From positions 1 to 64,000 of the forward strand of contig NZ_JAGEMO020000015.1 in the NCBI RefSeq assembly GCF_017921975.2: a stretch of DNA of 64,000 nt. The letters are read 5' to 3'. Numbering within the stretch: position 1 is the stretch's first letter; each line of letters starts with the position of its first letter. A model generated the notes under the pieces. That model saw only the letters and a list, made by a program, of their open reading frames with translations, was not told the origin of the DNA and ran no database searches. A program made the translations under genes and the position numbers. Positions 7,609 through 15,730 of this stretch are shown here, piece after piece. The stretch comes from Hymenobacter terricola. Its GTDB lineage: Bacteria; Bacteroidota; Bacteroidia; Cytophagales; Hymenobacteraceae.

Positions 7609-10600
7609 ATGTTTGAATTCCTAGGCAAGACCGTCGCCAAAATATTTGGCTCCAAGTCGGAGCGCGATTTAAAAGAAATCGTGCCTTACGTGGCGCTGAT
7701 TAATGCCGAATATGCCAAACTGGCCGGCTTGACCGACGACCAGCTCCGCGCCCAGACCGACGGCGTGCGCGCCCGCATTGCCGAGCGCCTGGCCGGCCTG
7801 GATGGGCAGATTGCCGGCTTGCACCAGCAAATCGACACCCAGCCGCAGCTGGACGTGGCCCAGAAAGAAGGCCTGTTCGAGCAGATTGACGCGCTGGAAA
7901 AGCAGCGCAACAAGGACCTCGAAGCCGTGCTGCTGGAAGTGCTGCCGCCCGCTTTCGCCATTGTGAAAGAAACAGCGCGCCGCTATAAGGAAGTCGGCCA
8001 GCTGGTGGTAACCGCCACCGACTACGACCGCGAGTACGCCCGTCGTAAGGCCAATGTCACCATCCAGGGCGACCAGGCCGTGTGGGCCAATAAGTGGCTG
8101 GCCGGCGGGGCCGAAATTACCTGGGACATGGTGCACTACGACGTGCAGCTGATTGGCGGCGTGGTGCTGCACCAGGGCAAAATCGCCGAAATGGCCACGG
8201 GGGAAGGCAAAACGCTGGTTTCGACTTTGCCGTCGTTCCTCAATGCGCTGTCGAAGCGTGGCGTACACCTGGTGACGGTGAACGACTACCTGGCCAAGCG
8301 CGACTCCGAATGGAACGCGCCGCTGTTCGAATTCCACGGCATCACGGTGGACTGCATTGACAAGCACCAGCCCAATACACCGGAGCGCCGCGCTGCTTAC
8401 CAGGCCGACATCACCTACGGCACCAACAACGAATTCGGCTTCGACTACCTGCGCGACAACATGGCCCGCGACCCCGAGGAGCTGGTGCAGCGCAAGCACC
8501 ACTTCGCCATGGTCGACGAAGTGGACTCCGTGCTGATTGACGATGCGCGGACGCCGCTCATCATCTCCGGCCCGGTGCCGCGCGGCGATGTGCACGAATT
8601 CTACCAGCTCAAGCCGCGCATCCAGCGCCTGGTGGACGAGCAGAAGAAAGTGGTGCAGAACTACCTCGTGCAGGCCCGCAAGCTCATCGCCGAAGGCAAA
8701 ACCGGCGCGGAAGAAGGCGACAAAAACGGCGAGGGTGGCCTCATGCTGTTCCGCGCCCACCGTGGCCTGCCCAAGAGCAAGCCCCTCATCAAATTCCTGA
8801 GCGAAAGCGGCAACCGGGCCGTACTGCTGGCCACGGAAAACCACTACCTGGCCGACAACTCGCGCCAGATGCCGAAGGCCGACGAAACCTTGTTCTTCAC
8901 GATTGACGAGAAGAACAACCAGATTGAGCTGACCGAAAAGGGCATCGATTTGATTACGGCGCAGGGCGAAGACCCGCACCTGTTCATCATGCCCGACATC
9001 GGAATGGCCATTGCCGATATCGAGAAAAATACGGTCCTCACGGCCGAGGAAAAGCTGCATCAGAAGGAGAAGCTGATGAGCGACTACAACGAGAAATCGG
9101 AGCGGGTGCACACCGTAAACCAGCTGCTGAAGGCCTACACGCTGTTTGAGAAGGACGACCAGTACATCCTGACCGACGACGGCAAGGTGAAAATCGTGGA
9201 CGAGCAAACCGGCCGCGTGATGGAAGGCCGCCGCTATTCCGACGGCCTGCACCAGGCCATCGAGGCCAAGGAAAACGTGCGCGTGGAAGACGCCACCCAG
9301 ACCTATGCCACGGTGACCTTGCAGAACTACTTCCGCATGTACCACAAGCTGTGCGGCATGACCGGCACGGCCGAAACCGAAGCCGGCGAGTTCTGGGAAA
9401 TCTACAAGCTCGACGTGGTGGTGATTCCCACCAACCGGGTGATTTCGCGCAAGGACTCCGACGACCAGGTGTACAAGACGGTGCGTGAGAAATACAACGC
9501 CGTGACCCTGGAAATCCAGAAGCTGGTGGAGGCTGGCCGGCCCGTGCTGGTGGGTACTACGAGTGTGGAAATCTCCGAGCTGGTATCGCGTATGCTGAAG
9601 CTGCGCGGCATTCAGCACCAGGTGTTGAACGCGAAGCAGAACCAGCGCGAGGCCGAAATTGTGGCCGGCGCGGGCTTCCCCGGTACTGTGACCATTGCCA
9701 CCAACATGGCCGGCCGGGGCACCGACATCAAGCTGCGTGAGACTTCCAAAGAATCGGGTGGCCTGGCCATCATCGGCACGGAGCGCCACGAAAGCCGCCG
9801 CGTGGACCGCCAGCTGCGGGGCCGCGCCGGCCGCCAGGGCGACCCGGGTACGTCGCAGTTCTTCGTGAGCCTGGAGGACAACCTGATGCGCTTGTTCGGC
9901 TCGGACCGGATTGCGAAGCTGATGGACCGCATGGGCATGGAAGAGGGCGAGGTTATCCAGCACTCGATGATTACCAACTCCATCGAGCGGGCCCAGAAGA
10001 AGGTGGAGGAAAACAACTTCGGCACGCGCAAGCGTCTGCTGGAGTACGACGACGTGATGAACGCCCAGCGCGAAGTGGTGTACAAGCGCCGCCGCAACGC
10101 CCTGCACGGCGACCGCATGGAAGTCGACATCCTCAACATGATTTACGACGTGAGCGAGGACATCGCCGCCGGCCACAAAATCACCGGTGACTTTGAGGAT
10201 TTCAAGCTGGCGGTTATCAAAGTGTTTGGGTATGATACTTACCTCAGCCAGCAGGATTTGGCCGGCCTGCAGGTTGCGGCCCTCACCCAAAAGCTGTACG
10301 ACGAGGCCCTGGGCTACTTCCAGAGCAAGAACGAGCACATTGCCAGCAACTCGCTGCCGCTGGTGAACGACCTGCTGGGCCAGAACGCGCCCTACGAGAA
10401 CATTGCCGTGCCCTTCACTGACGGCAAGAAGCAGGTGCAGGCCATTGCCAACCTGCGCAAGGCCCAGGCCACCGGCGGCCACGACATCCTGCGCCAGATG
10501 GAAAAGGTGGTGGTGCTGTCCGTGATTGATACGGCCTGGACCCAGCACCTGCGCCAGATGGACGACCTGAAACAGGTAGTGCAAAACGCCGTGTACGAGC

Positions 10601-11010
10601 AGAAAGACCCGCTCCTGGTGTATAAGTTCGAGTCCTTCGAGCTGTTTAAGCGCATGATTGGTAAGGTGAACGAGGAAACCACTTCCTTCCTCTTCCACGC
10701 CGATGTGCCGGTGCAGCAAGGCGCCGTGGGCACCAACGACGAGCAGGACTACTACCTCGAAGACGAGGAGCCCGCGCCCAAACTCACCGTCGAGCACGAA
10801 GACATGCTCCACTCCCTGGGCGCCGGGCCTGAGGACATGGGCCCGCCCGACCAGCCCGCCGTGAAGCAGGTGCCCGTGCGCAGCCAGAAGGTGGCCAACC
10901 GCAACGAGAAGGTAAGCGTGCAGTACATGGACGGCCGCGTGGTGCGCGACGTGAAGTACAAGACCGTGGAGCAGGACGTGCTGGAGCACCGCTGCGTGCT
11001 GGTGGACTAA
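7609..11010 (+). CDS. secA: Preprotein translocase ATPase SecA
   Basis: Motor ATPase of the Sec pathway: binds preproteins at the inner face of the membrane and drives them through SecYEG. 1133 residues, in the long Bacteroidota size range. The Walker A motif is ATGEGKT (196-202), and DEVDSVLIDDARTP (from 303) is the Walker B/DEAD-like region. TNMAGRGTDIKL and ERHESRRVDRQLRGRAGRQGDPG are the second-motor-domain motifs. An insert of coiled-coil-like residues at about 55-90 is lineage-type. The C-terminus ends in DVKYKTVEQDVLEHRCVLVD and has no Cys-rich SEC-C zinc tail. Part of this 3' end recurs as a decayed copy at 11878-12180. Confidence 0.98.
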   Translation: MFEFLGKTVAKIFGSKSERDLKEIVPYVALINAEYAKLAGLTDDQLRAQTDGVRARIAERLAGLDGQIAGLHQQIDTQPQLDVAQKEGLFEQIDALEKQRNKDLEAVLLEVLPPAFAIVKETARRYKEVGQLVVTATDYDREYARRKANVTIQGDQAVWANKWLAGGAEITWDMVHYDVQLIGGVVLHQGKIAEMATGEGKTLVSTLPSFLNALSKRGVHLVTVNDYLAKRDSEWNAPLFEFHGITVDCIDKHQPNTPERRAAYQADITYGTNNEFGFDYLRDNMARDPEELVQRKHHFAMVDEVDSVLIDDARTPLIISGPVPRGDVHEFYQLKPRIQRLVDEQKKVVQNYLVQARKLIAEGKTGAEEGDKNGEGGLMLFRAHRGLPKSKPLIKFLSESGNRAVLLATENHYLADNSRQMPKADETLFFTIDEKNNQIELTEKGIDLITAQGEDPHLFIMPDIGMAIADIEKNTVLTAEEKLHQKEKLMSDYNEKSERVHTVNQLLKAYTLFEKDDQYILTDDGKVKIVDEQTGRVMEGRRYSDGLHQAIEAKENVRVEDATQTYATVTLQNYFRMYHKLCGMTGTAETEAGEFWEIYKLDVVVIPTNRVISRKDSDDQVYKTVREKYNAVTLEIQKLVEAGRPVLVGTTSVEISELVSRMLKLRGIQHQVLNAKQNQREAEIVAGAGFPGTVTIATNMAGRGTDIKLRETSKESGGLAIIGTERHESRRVDRQLRGRAGRQGDPGTSQFFVSLEDNLMRLFGSDRIAKLMDRMGMEEGEVIQHSMITNSIERAQKKVEENNFGTRKRLLEYDDVMNAQREVVYKRRRNALHGDRMEVDILNMIYDVSEDIAAGHKITGDFEDFKLAVIKVFGYDTYLSQQDLAGLQVAALTQKLYDEALGYFQSKNEHIASNSLPLVNDLLGQNAPYENIAVPFTDGKKQVQAIANLRKAQATGGHDILRQMEKVVVLSVIDTAWTQHLRQMDDLKQVVQNAVYEQKDPLLVYKFESFELFKRMIGKVNEETTSFLFHADVPVQQGAVGTNDEQDYYLEDEEPAPKLTVEHEDMLHSLGAGPEDMGPPDQPAVKQVPVRSQKVANRNEKVSVQYMDGRVVRDVKYKTVEQDVLEHRCVLVD

Positions 11011-11038
11011 GTAGCTGGTCCATTTGAATGGATAAGGG

Positions 11039-11066
11039 AACGCACCGGCCGATTGGCCGGTGCGTT
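11039..11066 (+). terminator. secA terminator
   Basis: Perfect 12-bp stem AACGCACCGGCC with a GATT loop, 28 bases after the secA stop. A degenerate copy of the same hairpin lies at 12153-12179. Confidence 0.88.
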
Positions 11067-11166
11067 TCGCGTTTGGGTGGGGCGGCAGAAACCGGACGGC
11101 CACCGCCGGCTCCGTGCTAACGACCGAACTGCCGGGCAGTCGAATCGGATTTCCGGCTCCTTTCTT

Positions 11167-11386
11167 TAAGGCCACTGCTCCGGCTACCGTGCTGCTGCCG
11201 GCCGTGCCCGGCGCGACCCCGGCCACCCTCACCGTGCTCAATGCGCTGGGCCACCCCCTGTGCACCCAAACGGCTGCTACCAATTCAACGACCAGGCTGG
11301 ACCTCACCGGCCTGGCCCCCGGCCTGTACGCCGTGCGGGTGGCGGCCGGGAGCAGCGCCGCCACCCACCGGCTAGTGGTGGAATAG
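11167..11386 (+). pseudogene. C-terminal remnant of a type IX secretion cargo protein
   Basis: The reading frame ending at 11386 encodes about 73 residues (AVPGATPATLTVLNALGHPL, then a LDLTGLAPGLYAVRV segment, then HRLVVE). These closely match the last 70 residues of the two full cargo proteins at 12266-13969 and 15731-17419 (both have LD.LGR.L, LDL.GLAPG.Y..RV and R.LVVE). This is the type A C-terminal sorting domain without the propeller part, without the signal peptide and without a plausible start, so most of the gene has been deleted. It sits right after secA, where a full copy would be expected if the region was duplicated. Confidence 0.75.
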
Positions 11387-11397
11387 CCGGTTCGCCC

Positions 11398-11838
11398 TCA
11401 GCGGCGGGGTGGGCGGTGCTCGTGGTCCTGGCAGCCGATGAGCCAATCGCGGGCATCGGGCTCGTTGTCGAAAAAGTAGGGGTAGAACTCGTGCCAGGCG
11501 TGCTGCCGCAGCAGGGTTTCGGTGCCAATGCTCTCGATGGCGTGGCGATGGACTTCGCTGGCGACGCAGGCCACGAATACCGGCGAGCCCAGCTCGATGC
11601 CCACTTGCTCGGTGAGCAAGGTCTTGAGCCAGCGCAGCAGGGCGGGGCTGTACTCGTCCTGGGCGCGCATATCGAACAGCCAGAAGCGGCAGCAGTTGTA
11701 GTGCCGGGCGGCGGCCACCAATTCCTGATGAGGAGGGTGCAGCGAGGTATCGGCAACGTCGTGCCGCCAACGGCCCACCAGTATCCTCGAAATGGACTCA
11801 AATTCGAGAGAGAAGGCGTCGGAGAGGACCGTGGGCAT
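11398..11838 (-). CDS. Conserved hypothetical protein, 146 residues (SpoIIAA/STAS-like pattern)
   Basis: Product not recognised with certainty. It is a clear paralogue of the 146-residue gene at 17668-18108: both have LVGRW..DVAD, a PPH.EL helix, RFWL.DM..QD, a GSPVFVACVA strand, ESIGTETLLRQ and FYPYFF followed by a WL end, and both finish HRPPRR. The alternation of short strands with a 'FF...A..WL' end resembles SpoIIAA/STAS-like domains, but this is a fold-pattern guess. No signal peptide or membrane segment. It is convergent with the cargo remnant before it. Confidence 0.7.
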   Translation of the reverse strand: MPTVLSDAFSLEFESISRILVGRWRHDVADTSLHPPHQELVAAARHYNCCRFWLFDMRAQDEYSPALLRWLKTLLTEQVGIELGSPVFVACVASEVHRHAIESIGTETLLRQHAWHEFYPYFFDNEPDARDWLIGCQDHEHRPPRR

Positions 11839-11877
11839 GGGAGGAAAGGATATGCTATTAAAGATATAGAATTTTTA

Positions 11878-12149
11878 ACAGATGAGCTAGCGCGGCCGGC
11901 TCATCGTGGCGCACGAACCGATGCTTGACGCCTTAAGGCCCCGCCCCGAAAGCCGGCTGCCCCACCAGTTCGCCGGGAAGCCAACCTCCGGGCGCCGCCA
12001 GCAGGTGGCCAACCGCAACGAAAAGGTGAGCGCACCGGACCTGTACGGCCGCATCGTGCGCGACGCGAAGTAGAAAACTGTGGAGCAGGACGTGCCGGAA
12101 CACTGCTGCGTGTTGGTAGACTAGGTAGCCGGTCCATTTGCTGAATATG
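11878..12149 (+). pseudogene. Decayed duplicate of the secA 3' end
   Basis: This stretch aligns with roughly the last 84 codons of secA. For example GTGGCCAACCGCAACGA at 12006 matches secA near 10891, GTGGAGCAGGACGTGC at 12079 matches the segment near 10966, and GGTCCATTTG after the stop is shared too. The frame is broken: secA GTGAAGTAC is GCGAAGTAG here (stop at 12071-12073), and many substitutions are not codon-preserving. It has no start and no upstream part of secA, so it is a non-functional fragment left by a local duplication. Confidence 0.85.
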
Positions 12150-12152
12150 AGA

Positions 12153-12179
12153 ACGCTCCGGCCGGTTGGTCGGGGCGTT
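12153..12179 (+). terminator. Degenerate copy of the secA terminator
   Basis: AACGCTCCGGCC / GGTCGGGGCGTT forms a stem with two mismatches. It lies at the same distance after the secA-tail copy as the intact hairpin lies after secA. Confidence 0.65.
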
Positions 12180-12265
12180 GTTGGTTTTTAAGCTAATGGC
12201 GCAATGTGATGGTCAACTACATTTACAAAATGGCATAACCGGACATCAGTGTATTTTACCTAAAG

Positions 12266-13969
12266 ATGAAACACCTTTCCTTCTTTGTGCATGGCTGGCA
12301 GATAATCGGCTGTGCCTTATTGATGATGTTGGCAACGGCATTGAATGCGCGTGCACAGGTGCCGGACTGGCAAGCCGCCGTGGCTATCGGCGGCGGCACC
12401 ACCGTGACAGCCACCACGACGGATACCAGTGGCAACGTGTATCTGGCCGGCAATTTCAGCGGGACCGTGAGCGTAGGCAACACTACCTTTAGCGCCGCAG
12501 GCGGGCAGGATGTATTTGTGGCTAAATGGAATAGCGTTACCAATAGTATCGTGTGGGCCCAGCGGGCAGGCAGCACTAGCGACGACCACGCTTTTGCCCT
12601 GGCCGTGAGCGGAACCAGCGTATATGTGGCCGGCGACTTTTTGGGCACCGCCACGTTTGGCAGTACCCAAGTGGTCAGCAGGGGAGATATCGACGGCTTC
12701 GTGGCCAAGCTGACTGACGGCGGTACATCGGCCACCTGGAACTGGGCTTTGATGCTAGGGGGCACGGCCAGCGACCAAGCCTACGCCCTGGCCGCCAATG
12801 GCCCCAACGTGTATGTGGGCGGGGTGTTCAATAGTTCCACGGCTCTTTTTGGTTCTAGTACGGTCACCAATGCTTCCACCAATGGCTCTACAGCCGATGG
12901 CTTTGTGGCTCATCTCACCGACACCGGTTCGGCCGGTGCCGTGACGTGGGTGCAGCCCGTGAGCGGCTCGGGCAGCGACTTTGTGACCTCGTTGGTCGTA
13001 GCCGGTAATGCGGTTATCGTGGGTGGTCAGTTTTCCAATACACTGGCCTTCGGCAGTACTGTGCTGGTCGGGGGCAGTCTCACCGGCTTCGTGGGCAAGC
13101 TGCTGGACACGGGGAGTACCAGCCAGTATGCCTGGGCCGTGCGGACCAACGGCATTGCCGTCATCATCAATGCCGTGGCCGTGGACGGGGCCAGCGTGTA
13201 TGTGACCGGGCGGTTTCTCTTCAATGCCGCCTTTGGAAGCTACTCATTTACGAGCGCGGGCACGATGGGCGGCTACGACGTCTTTGTGGCTAAAATCACC
13301 GATGCGGGTACTTCGGCCGCCTTCACCTGGGCCGTGCGGGCGGGCGGCGTGGCCAGCGACTACGCCAATGCCATCGCGGCCAGTGGGGGGAACGTGTACG
13401 TTACGGGCGGCTTTTCCGGGACCAGCAGCTTTGGCGGCACCAGCTTAACCGGGGCTGGCCTCGTCGATAACATCTTTCTGGCCAAGCTCACGGACGTGGG
13501 TGGCACGGGCAGCTTCGACTGGGCAATTGCGGCCGGCGGCGGAAATTCCCAGCAGGCGTTGGGAGTGGCCATTGGTACGGGCGGCCGGGTGTACGTGAGC
13601 GGGGGCGCGGTACCTGGGGTGATATTTGGCCGCATTCGCGTTTTGGGAGTGGGTAACGGCGGCGTGGGCTTCCTGGCTTCCCTCACCGATGCCACCCTTA
13701 CGGCCACTAGCATGGCTGCCGCCGCTGAGCAGCCCATTGTATTTCCCAATCCCGCCCACAGCCGGGTCACCGTGCAAATACCCGCCGTGTTCGGCACTGT
13801 CACCGCCACGCTCACTGTGCTCGATGCGCTAGGCCGCACCCTGCGCACCCAAGTGGCCGCCACCAATTCCAAAGTCGAGCTGGACCTGACCGGTCTCGCT
13901 CCCGGCCGGTATGCTGTGCGGGTAGCGGCCGGCGGTAGTGCGGCCACGCGCTGGCTAGTGGTGGAGTAG
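12266..13969 (+). CDS. Type IX secreted seven-repeat (SBBP/propeller-like) protein
   Basis: 567-residue exported protein. It has a Sec signal peptide (1-30, cleavage near NARAQ), then seven repeats of roughly 60-67 residues, each with a (N/S)VYV.G.F....FG core at about residues 57, 118, 181, 245, 310, 376 and 443. Seven such repeats suit a seven-bladed beta-propeller of the SBBP-repeat type. The last 80 residues form a type A sorting domain (FPNPAHSRVTVQIP ... LDLTGLAPGRYAVRV ... LVVE), read by the type IX system for outer membrane export and surface attachment. Its function is unknown. It is a paralogue of 15731-17419 and of the remnant at 11167-11386. Confidence 0.9.
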   Translation: MKHLSFFVHGWQIIGCALLMMLATALNARAQVPDWQAAVAIGGGTTVTATTTDTSGNVYLAGNFSGTVSVGNTTFSAAGGQDVFVAKWNSVTNSIVWAQRAGSTSDDHAFALAVSGTSVYVAGDFLGTATFGSTQVVSRGDIDGFVAKLTDGGTSATWNWALMLGGTASDQAYALAANGPNVYVGGVFNSSTALFGSSTVTNASTNGSTADGFVAHLTDTGSAGAVTWVQPVSGSGSDFVTSLVVAGNAVIVGGQFSNTLAFGSTVLVGGSLTGFVGKLLDTGSTSQYAWAVRTNGIAVIINAVAVDGASVYVTGRFLFNAAFGSYSFTSAGTMGGYDVFVAKITDAGTSAAFTWAVRAGGVASDYANAIAASGGNVYVTGGFSGTSSFGGTSLTGAGLVDNIFLAKLTDVGGTGSFDWAIAAGGGNSQQALGVAIGTGGRVYVSGGAVPGVIFGRIRVLGVGNGGVGFLASLTDATLTATSMAAAAEQPIVFPNPAHSRVTVQIPAVFGTVTATLTVLDALGRTLRTQVAATNSKVELDLTGLAPGRYAVRVAAGGSAATRWLVVE

Positions 13970-14019
13970 GAGCAGGAGAGGGCCGCACTCGCCCGGCGCA
14001 GCGAAATGTGAGCGGGGGC

Positions 14020-14220
14020 TCAGTCGGCTAGCTGGTCGGCGGGGTGGGTGGCCTGGGCGGCGTGGCATTCCAGGAGCAGCAGCACCTGGTCGAGGCTGAG
14101 GTGGCCCAGCACGTAGCGGTCGAGCAGTCCCCGCTCGTAAGCGCAAGGGGCGATGGGTGTGTTGCTGGTCATAGCCAGTGCCCAGGTTACCCGCTTGGTA
14201 CGCTTTTCGGTGTTTTCCAT
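14020..14220 (-). CDS. Small hypothetical protein (66 residues)
   Basis: Reads MENTEKRTKRVTWALAM then a segment with PCAYERGLLDRYVLGHLSLD and an LLLLECHAAQ end. No known domain is assigned. The frame could start earlier at 14247 (MTEPADICG). It is kept as a gene because it has a protein-like composition and lies alone on the reverse strand between two plus-strand genes, but it is short and unconfirmed. Confidence 0.45.
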   Translation of the reverse strand: MENTEKRTKRVTWALAMTSNTPIAPCAYERGLLDRYVLGHLSLDQVLLLLECHAAQATHPADQLAD

Positions 14221-14417
14221 ACCGCAAATATCCGCTGGCTCAGTCATTCGGATACTCCCTTGAAAAACGGATTTTGCTGACGAAAAATACGGATATTGAC
14301 CTGCGATTTTTCCCTGGTCGGAAGAAGGCGGGGCATTACTACTCGGAGTTAACGGGATTGGCCTGGACCAGGGCAACTGTCATTTGTCGTTTAGATGAAC
14401 CCGAAAATGCTTCAAGC

Positions 14418-14585
14418 CAGGTCGAAAAACCATTGAGTGAAGTCGAAAAACACCTGAGTGAAGCCGGGAAAACCTTGGGTGAAGCCGAAAAACATTTAAC
14501 CCAATCCGAAAACCCATCGGGCCAAGTCGGAAATCAATTGGGCCAAGCCGCCGAAGGCTGGGGTGAAGCCGAAAACCTACTTGGC
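14418..14585. repeat. Eight tandem 21-bp units encoding heptad repeats
   Basis: Eight degenerate 21-base units run without a break (168 bases), built on GAAGCCGAAAAACATTTG-like sequence. In the plus frame that ends at 14591 they read as seven-residue repeats (QVEKPLS, EVEKHLS, EAGKTLG, EAEKHLT, QSENPSG, QVGNQLG, QAAEGWG, EAENLLG), which look like amphipathic coiled-coil heptads. The reverse strand is open as well. No convincing start codon or ribosome site marks a gene, so it is listed as a repeat. Confidence 0.75.
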
Positions 14586-14968
14586 CTTTAGGGTGGGACC
14601 GCACCGTTGCACGACTGTGGCAGCACCGCTTTTTGCGCCTCATTGCCCGCGTCGGTTGCGGCATTGGTTGCAGATAATTATTCACTGCCCAGATGCGAAA
14701 GGCTACGTCCCGGCACCCTTGGTATCGCTGCCGGAAACCCGCAATTATGGAGTGATTACCGTCCTGATATGGGACGAATAGTTCCGGTTTGGGATGAATG
14801 GCCGGCGCTGCCGATGGGCTGCCGGCTGCCGCGCAGCTGTTTCCAAGTGGCCCGGCAGGCTGTGGAGGGCATTAATGCCCTATGGCGAAGGGGACGGGTG
14901 GGAGTGGGCAAAGACGTGGTGCGGCGTTTGCTACGGTTGAGGTTCATCATTTCAACCCACTCATTTTC
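14586..14968. other. Intergenic stretch without a recognisable gene
   Basis: Only short open frames with no family resemblance occur here. A weak direct repeat (TATGGGACGAAT / TTTGGGATGAAT) lies near 14767-14799. The leader of the next gene occupies the end. Confidence 0.5.
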
Positions 14969-15601
14969 ATGCGCAAATCTAAACTCATCGAAGACTACGC
15001 CAAGCTGGCCAACGACGCCCTGGCGCCCTTTGCCCACAGCGCCGTGCGCCAAACCAGCACCAGCGGCTTCATCAAAAACGGCGGCGAGCTGACCAAGCCC
15101 CTTGATGTGGCCGTGGCCCTGCTCGATGCCGACGTGGCTGCCACCGACCACCCCATGCCCGCCCAAACTGCCCAGCGCGACCTGCTGCGCGCGGCCACCG
15201 TGCTGGAGCTGAACCGCCTGGCCAAACGCCTCAACCTCGACTACCTGGCCGATGAGCCGGCCCTGCTCTCCTCGGGCCTCACCCTGGCCAGCAGCACCGG
15301 CACCCTGGCCCGCGTGGCCCCCGCCACCGAAACCGTAATGGACTTCGACCTGGTCGACAGCACCATCGGCTGCCTGCTCGTGAAGCTCAAGCGGCCCACC
15401 GGCACCACCCAAAACCTCATCCGCTACTCCCTCGACGGCAAGCTGGCCGAGGACAACTGGCTGGTGGCCGTGGGCGGCGGTCGCGAACGGGTGCTGGGTC
15501 CTTTCGAGTCGGGCACTAAAATCTTTGTGAAAGCCGCCGGCCTCACCGGCTCCACCACCGAGCCGCAGTATTCAGCCGTGAAAAGCCGCATTGTGCAATA
15601 G
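14969..15601 (+). CDS. Hypothetical protein, 210 residues
   Basis: Function not recognised. The first 110 residues are predicted mainly helical (MRKSKLIEDYAKLANDALAP ... LELNRLAKRLNLDYL). The last 90 residues are strand-rich and end TTEPQYSAVKSRIVQ, resembling a fibronectin-III-like or immunoglobulin-like edge. No signal peptide or membrane segment is seen, so it is probably cytoplasmic. The start was taken at the ATG at 14969; the frame is open for 29 codons before it, but those are low-complexity. A terminator follows 18 bases after the stop, so it is a single-gene unit. Confidence 0.7.
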   Translation: MRKSKLIEDYAKLANDALAPFAHSAVRQTSTSGFIKNGGELTKPLDVAVALLDADVAATDHPMPAQTAQRDLLRAATVLELNRLAKRLNLDYLADEPALLSSGLTLASSTGTLARVAPATETVMDFDLVDSTIGCLLVKLKRPTGTTQNLIRYSLDGKLAEDNWLVAVGGGRERVLGPFESGTKIFVKAAGLTGSTTEPQYSAVKSRIVQ

Positions 15602-15618
15602 CGGGCCAGTGCGGCTCT

Positions 15619-15652
15619 GCCTCCCGCTGCCGGGCAGTGGGAGGCTTTTTTG
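15619..15652 (+). terminator. Terminator after the 210-residue gene
   Basis: Stem CCTCCCGCTGCC / GGCAGTGGGAGG with one mismatch, followed by a run of six T. Confidence 0.85.
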
Positions 15653-15730
15653 TGGAGCAGCCAGGCCGGGGCCGCCGGGTTGGGGGCGTGCGGGGTGTTT
15701 CTTTGAGGCTTCGCTTTTTACTTCTTTTGC

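Noticed and set aside
11071..11140. tRNA-like remnant on the reverse strand (GGCAGTTCGGTCGTTAGCAC then GGTTTCTGCCGCCCC)
   Set aside because: The D-arm-like and T-arm-like parts are recognisable, but the anticodon arm is too short and the acceptor ends do not pair. At best a very degraded fragment, so it is not listed as a tRNA.
7669..11364. Very long reverse-strand open frame opposite secA
   Set aside because: Typical of high-GC genes where the antisense frame lacks stops. Its composition is His/Val/Gly-rich with no domain, and secA is certain.
14380..14685. Reverse-strand ORF across the 21-bp repeats (FRLHP-type repeats)
   Set aside because: It is the antisense reading of the repeat block. 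Basic, low-complexity and without a start signal; kept only as part of the repeat entry.
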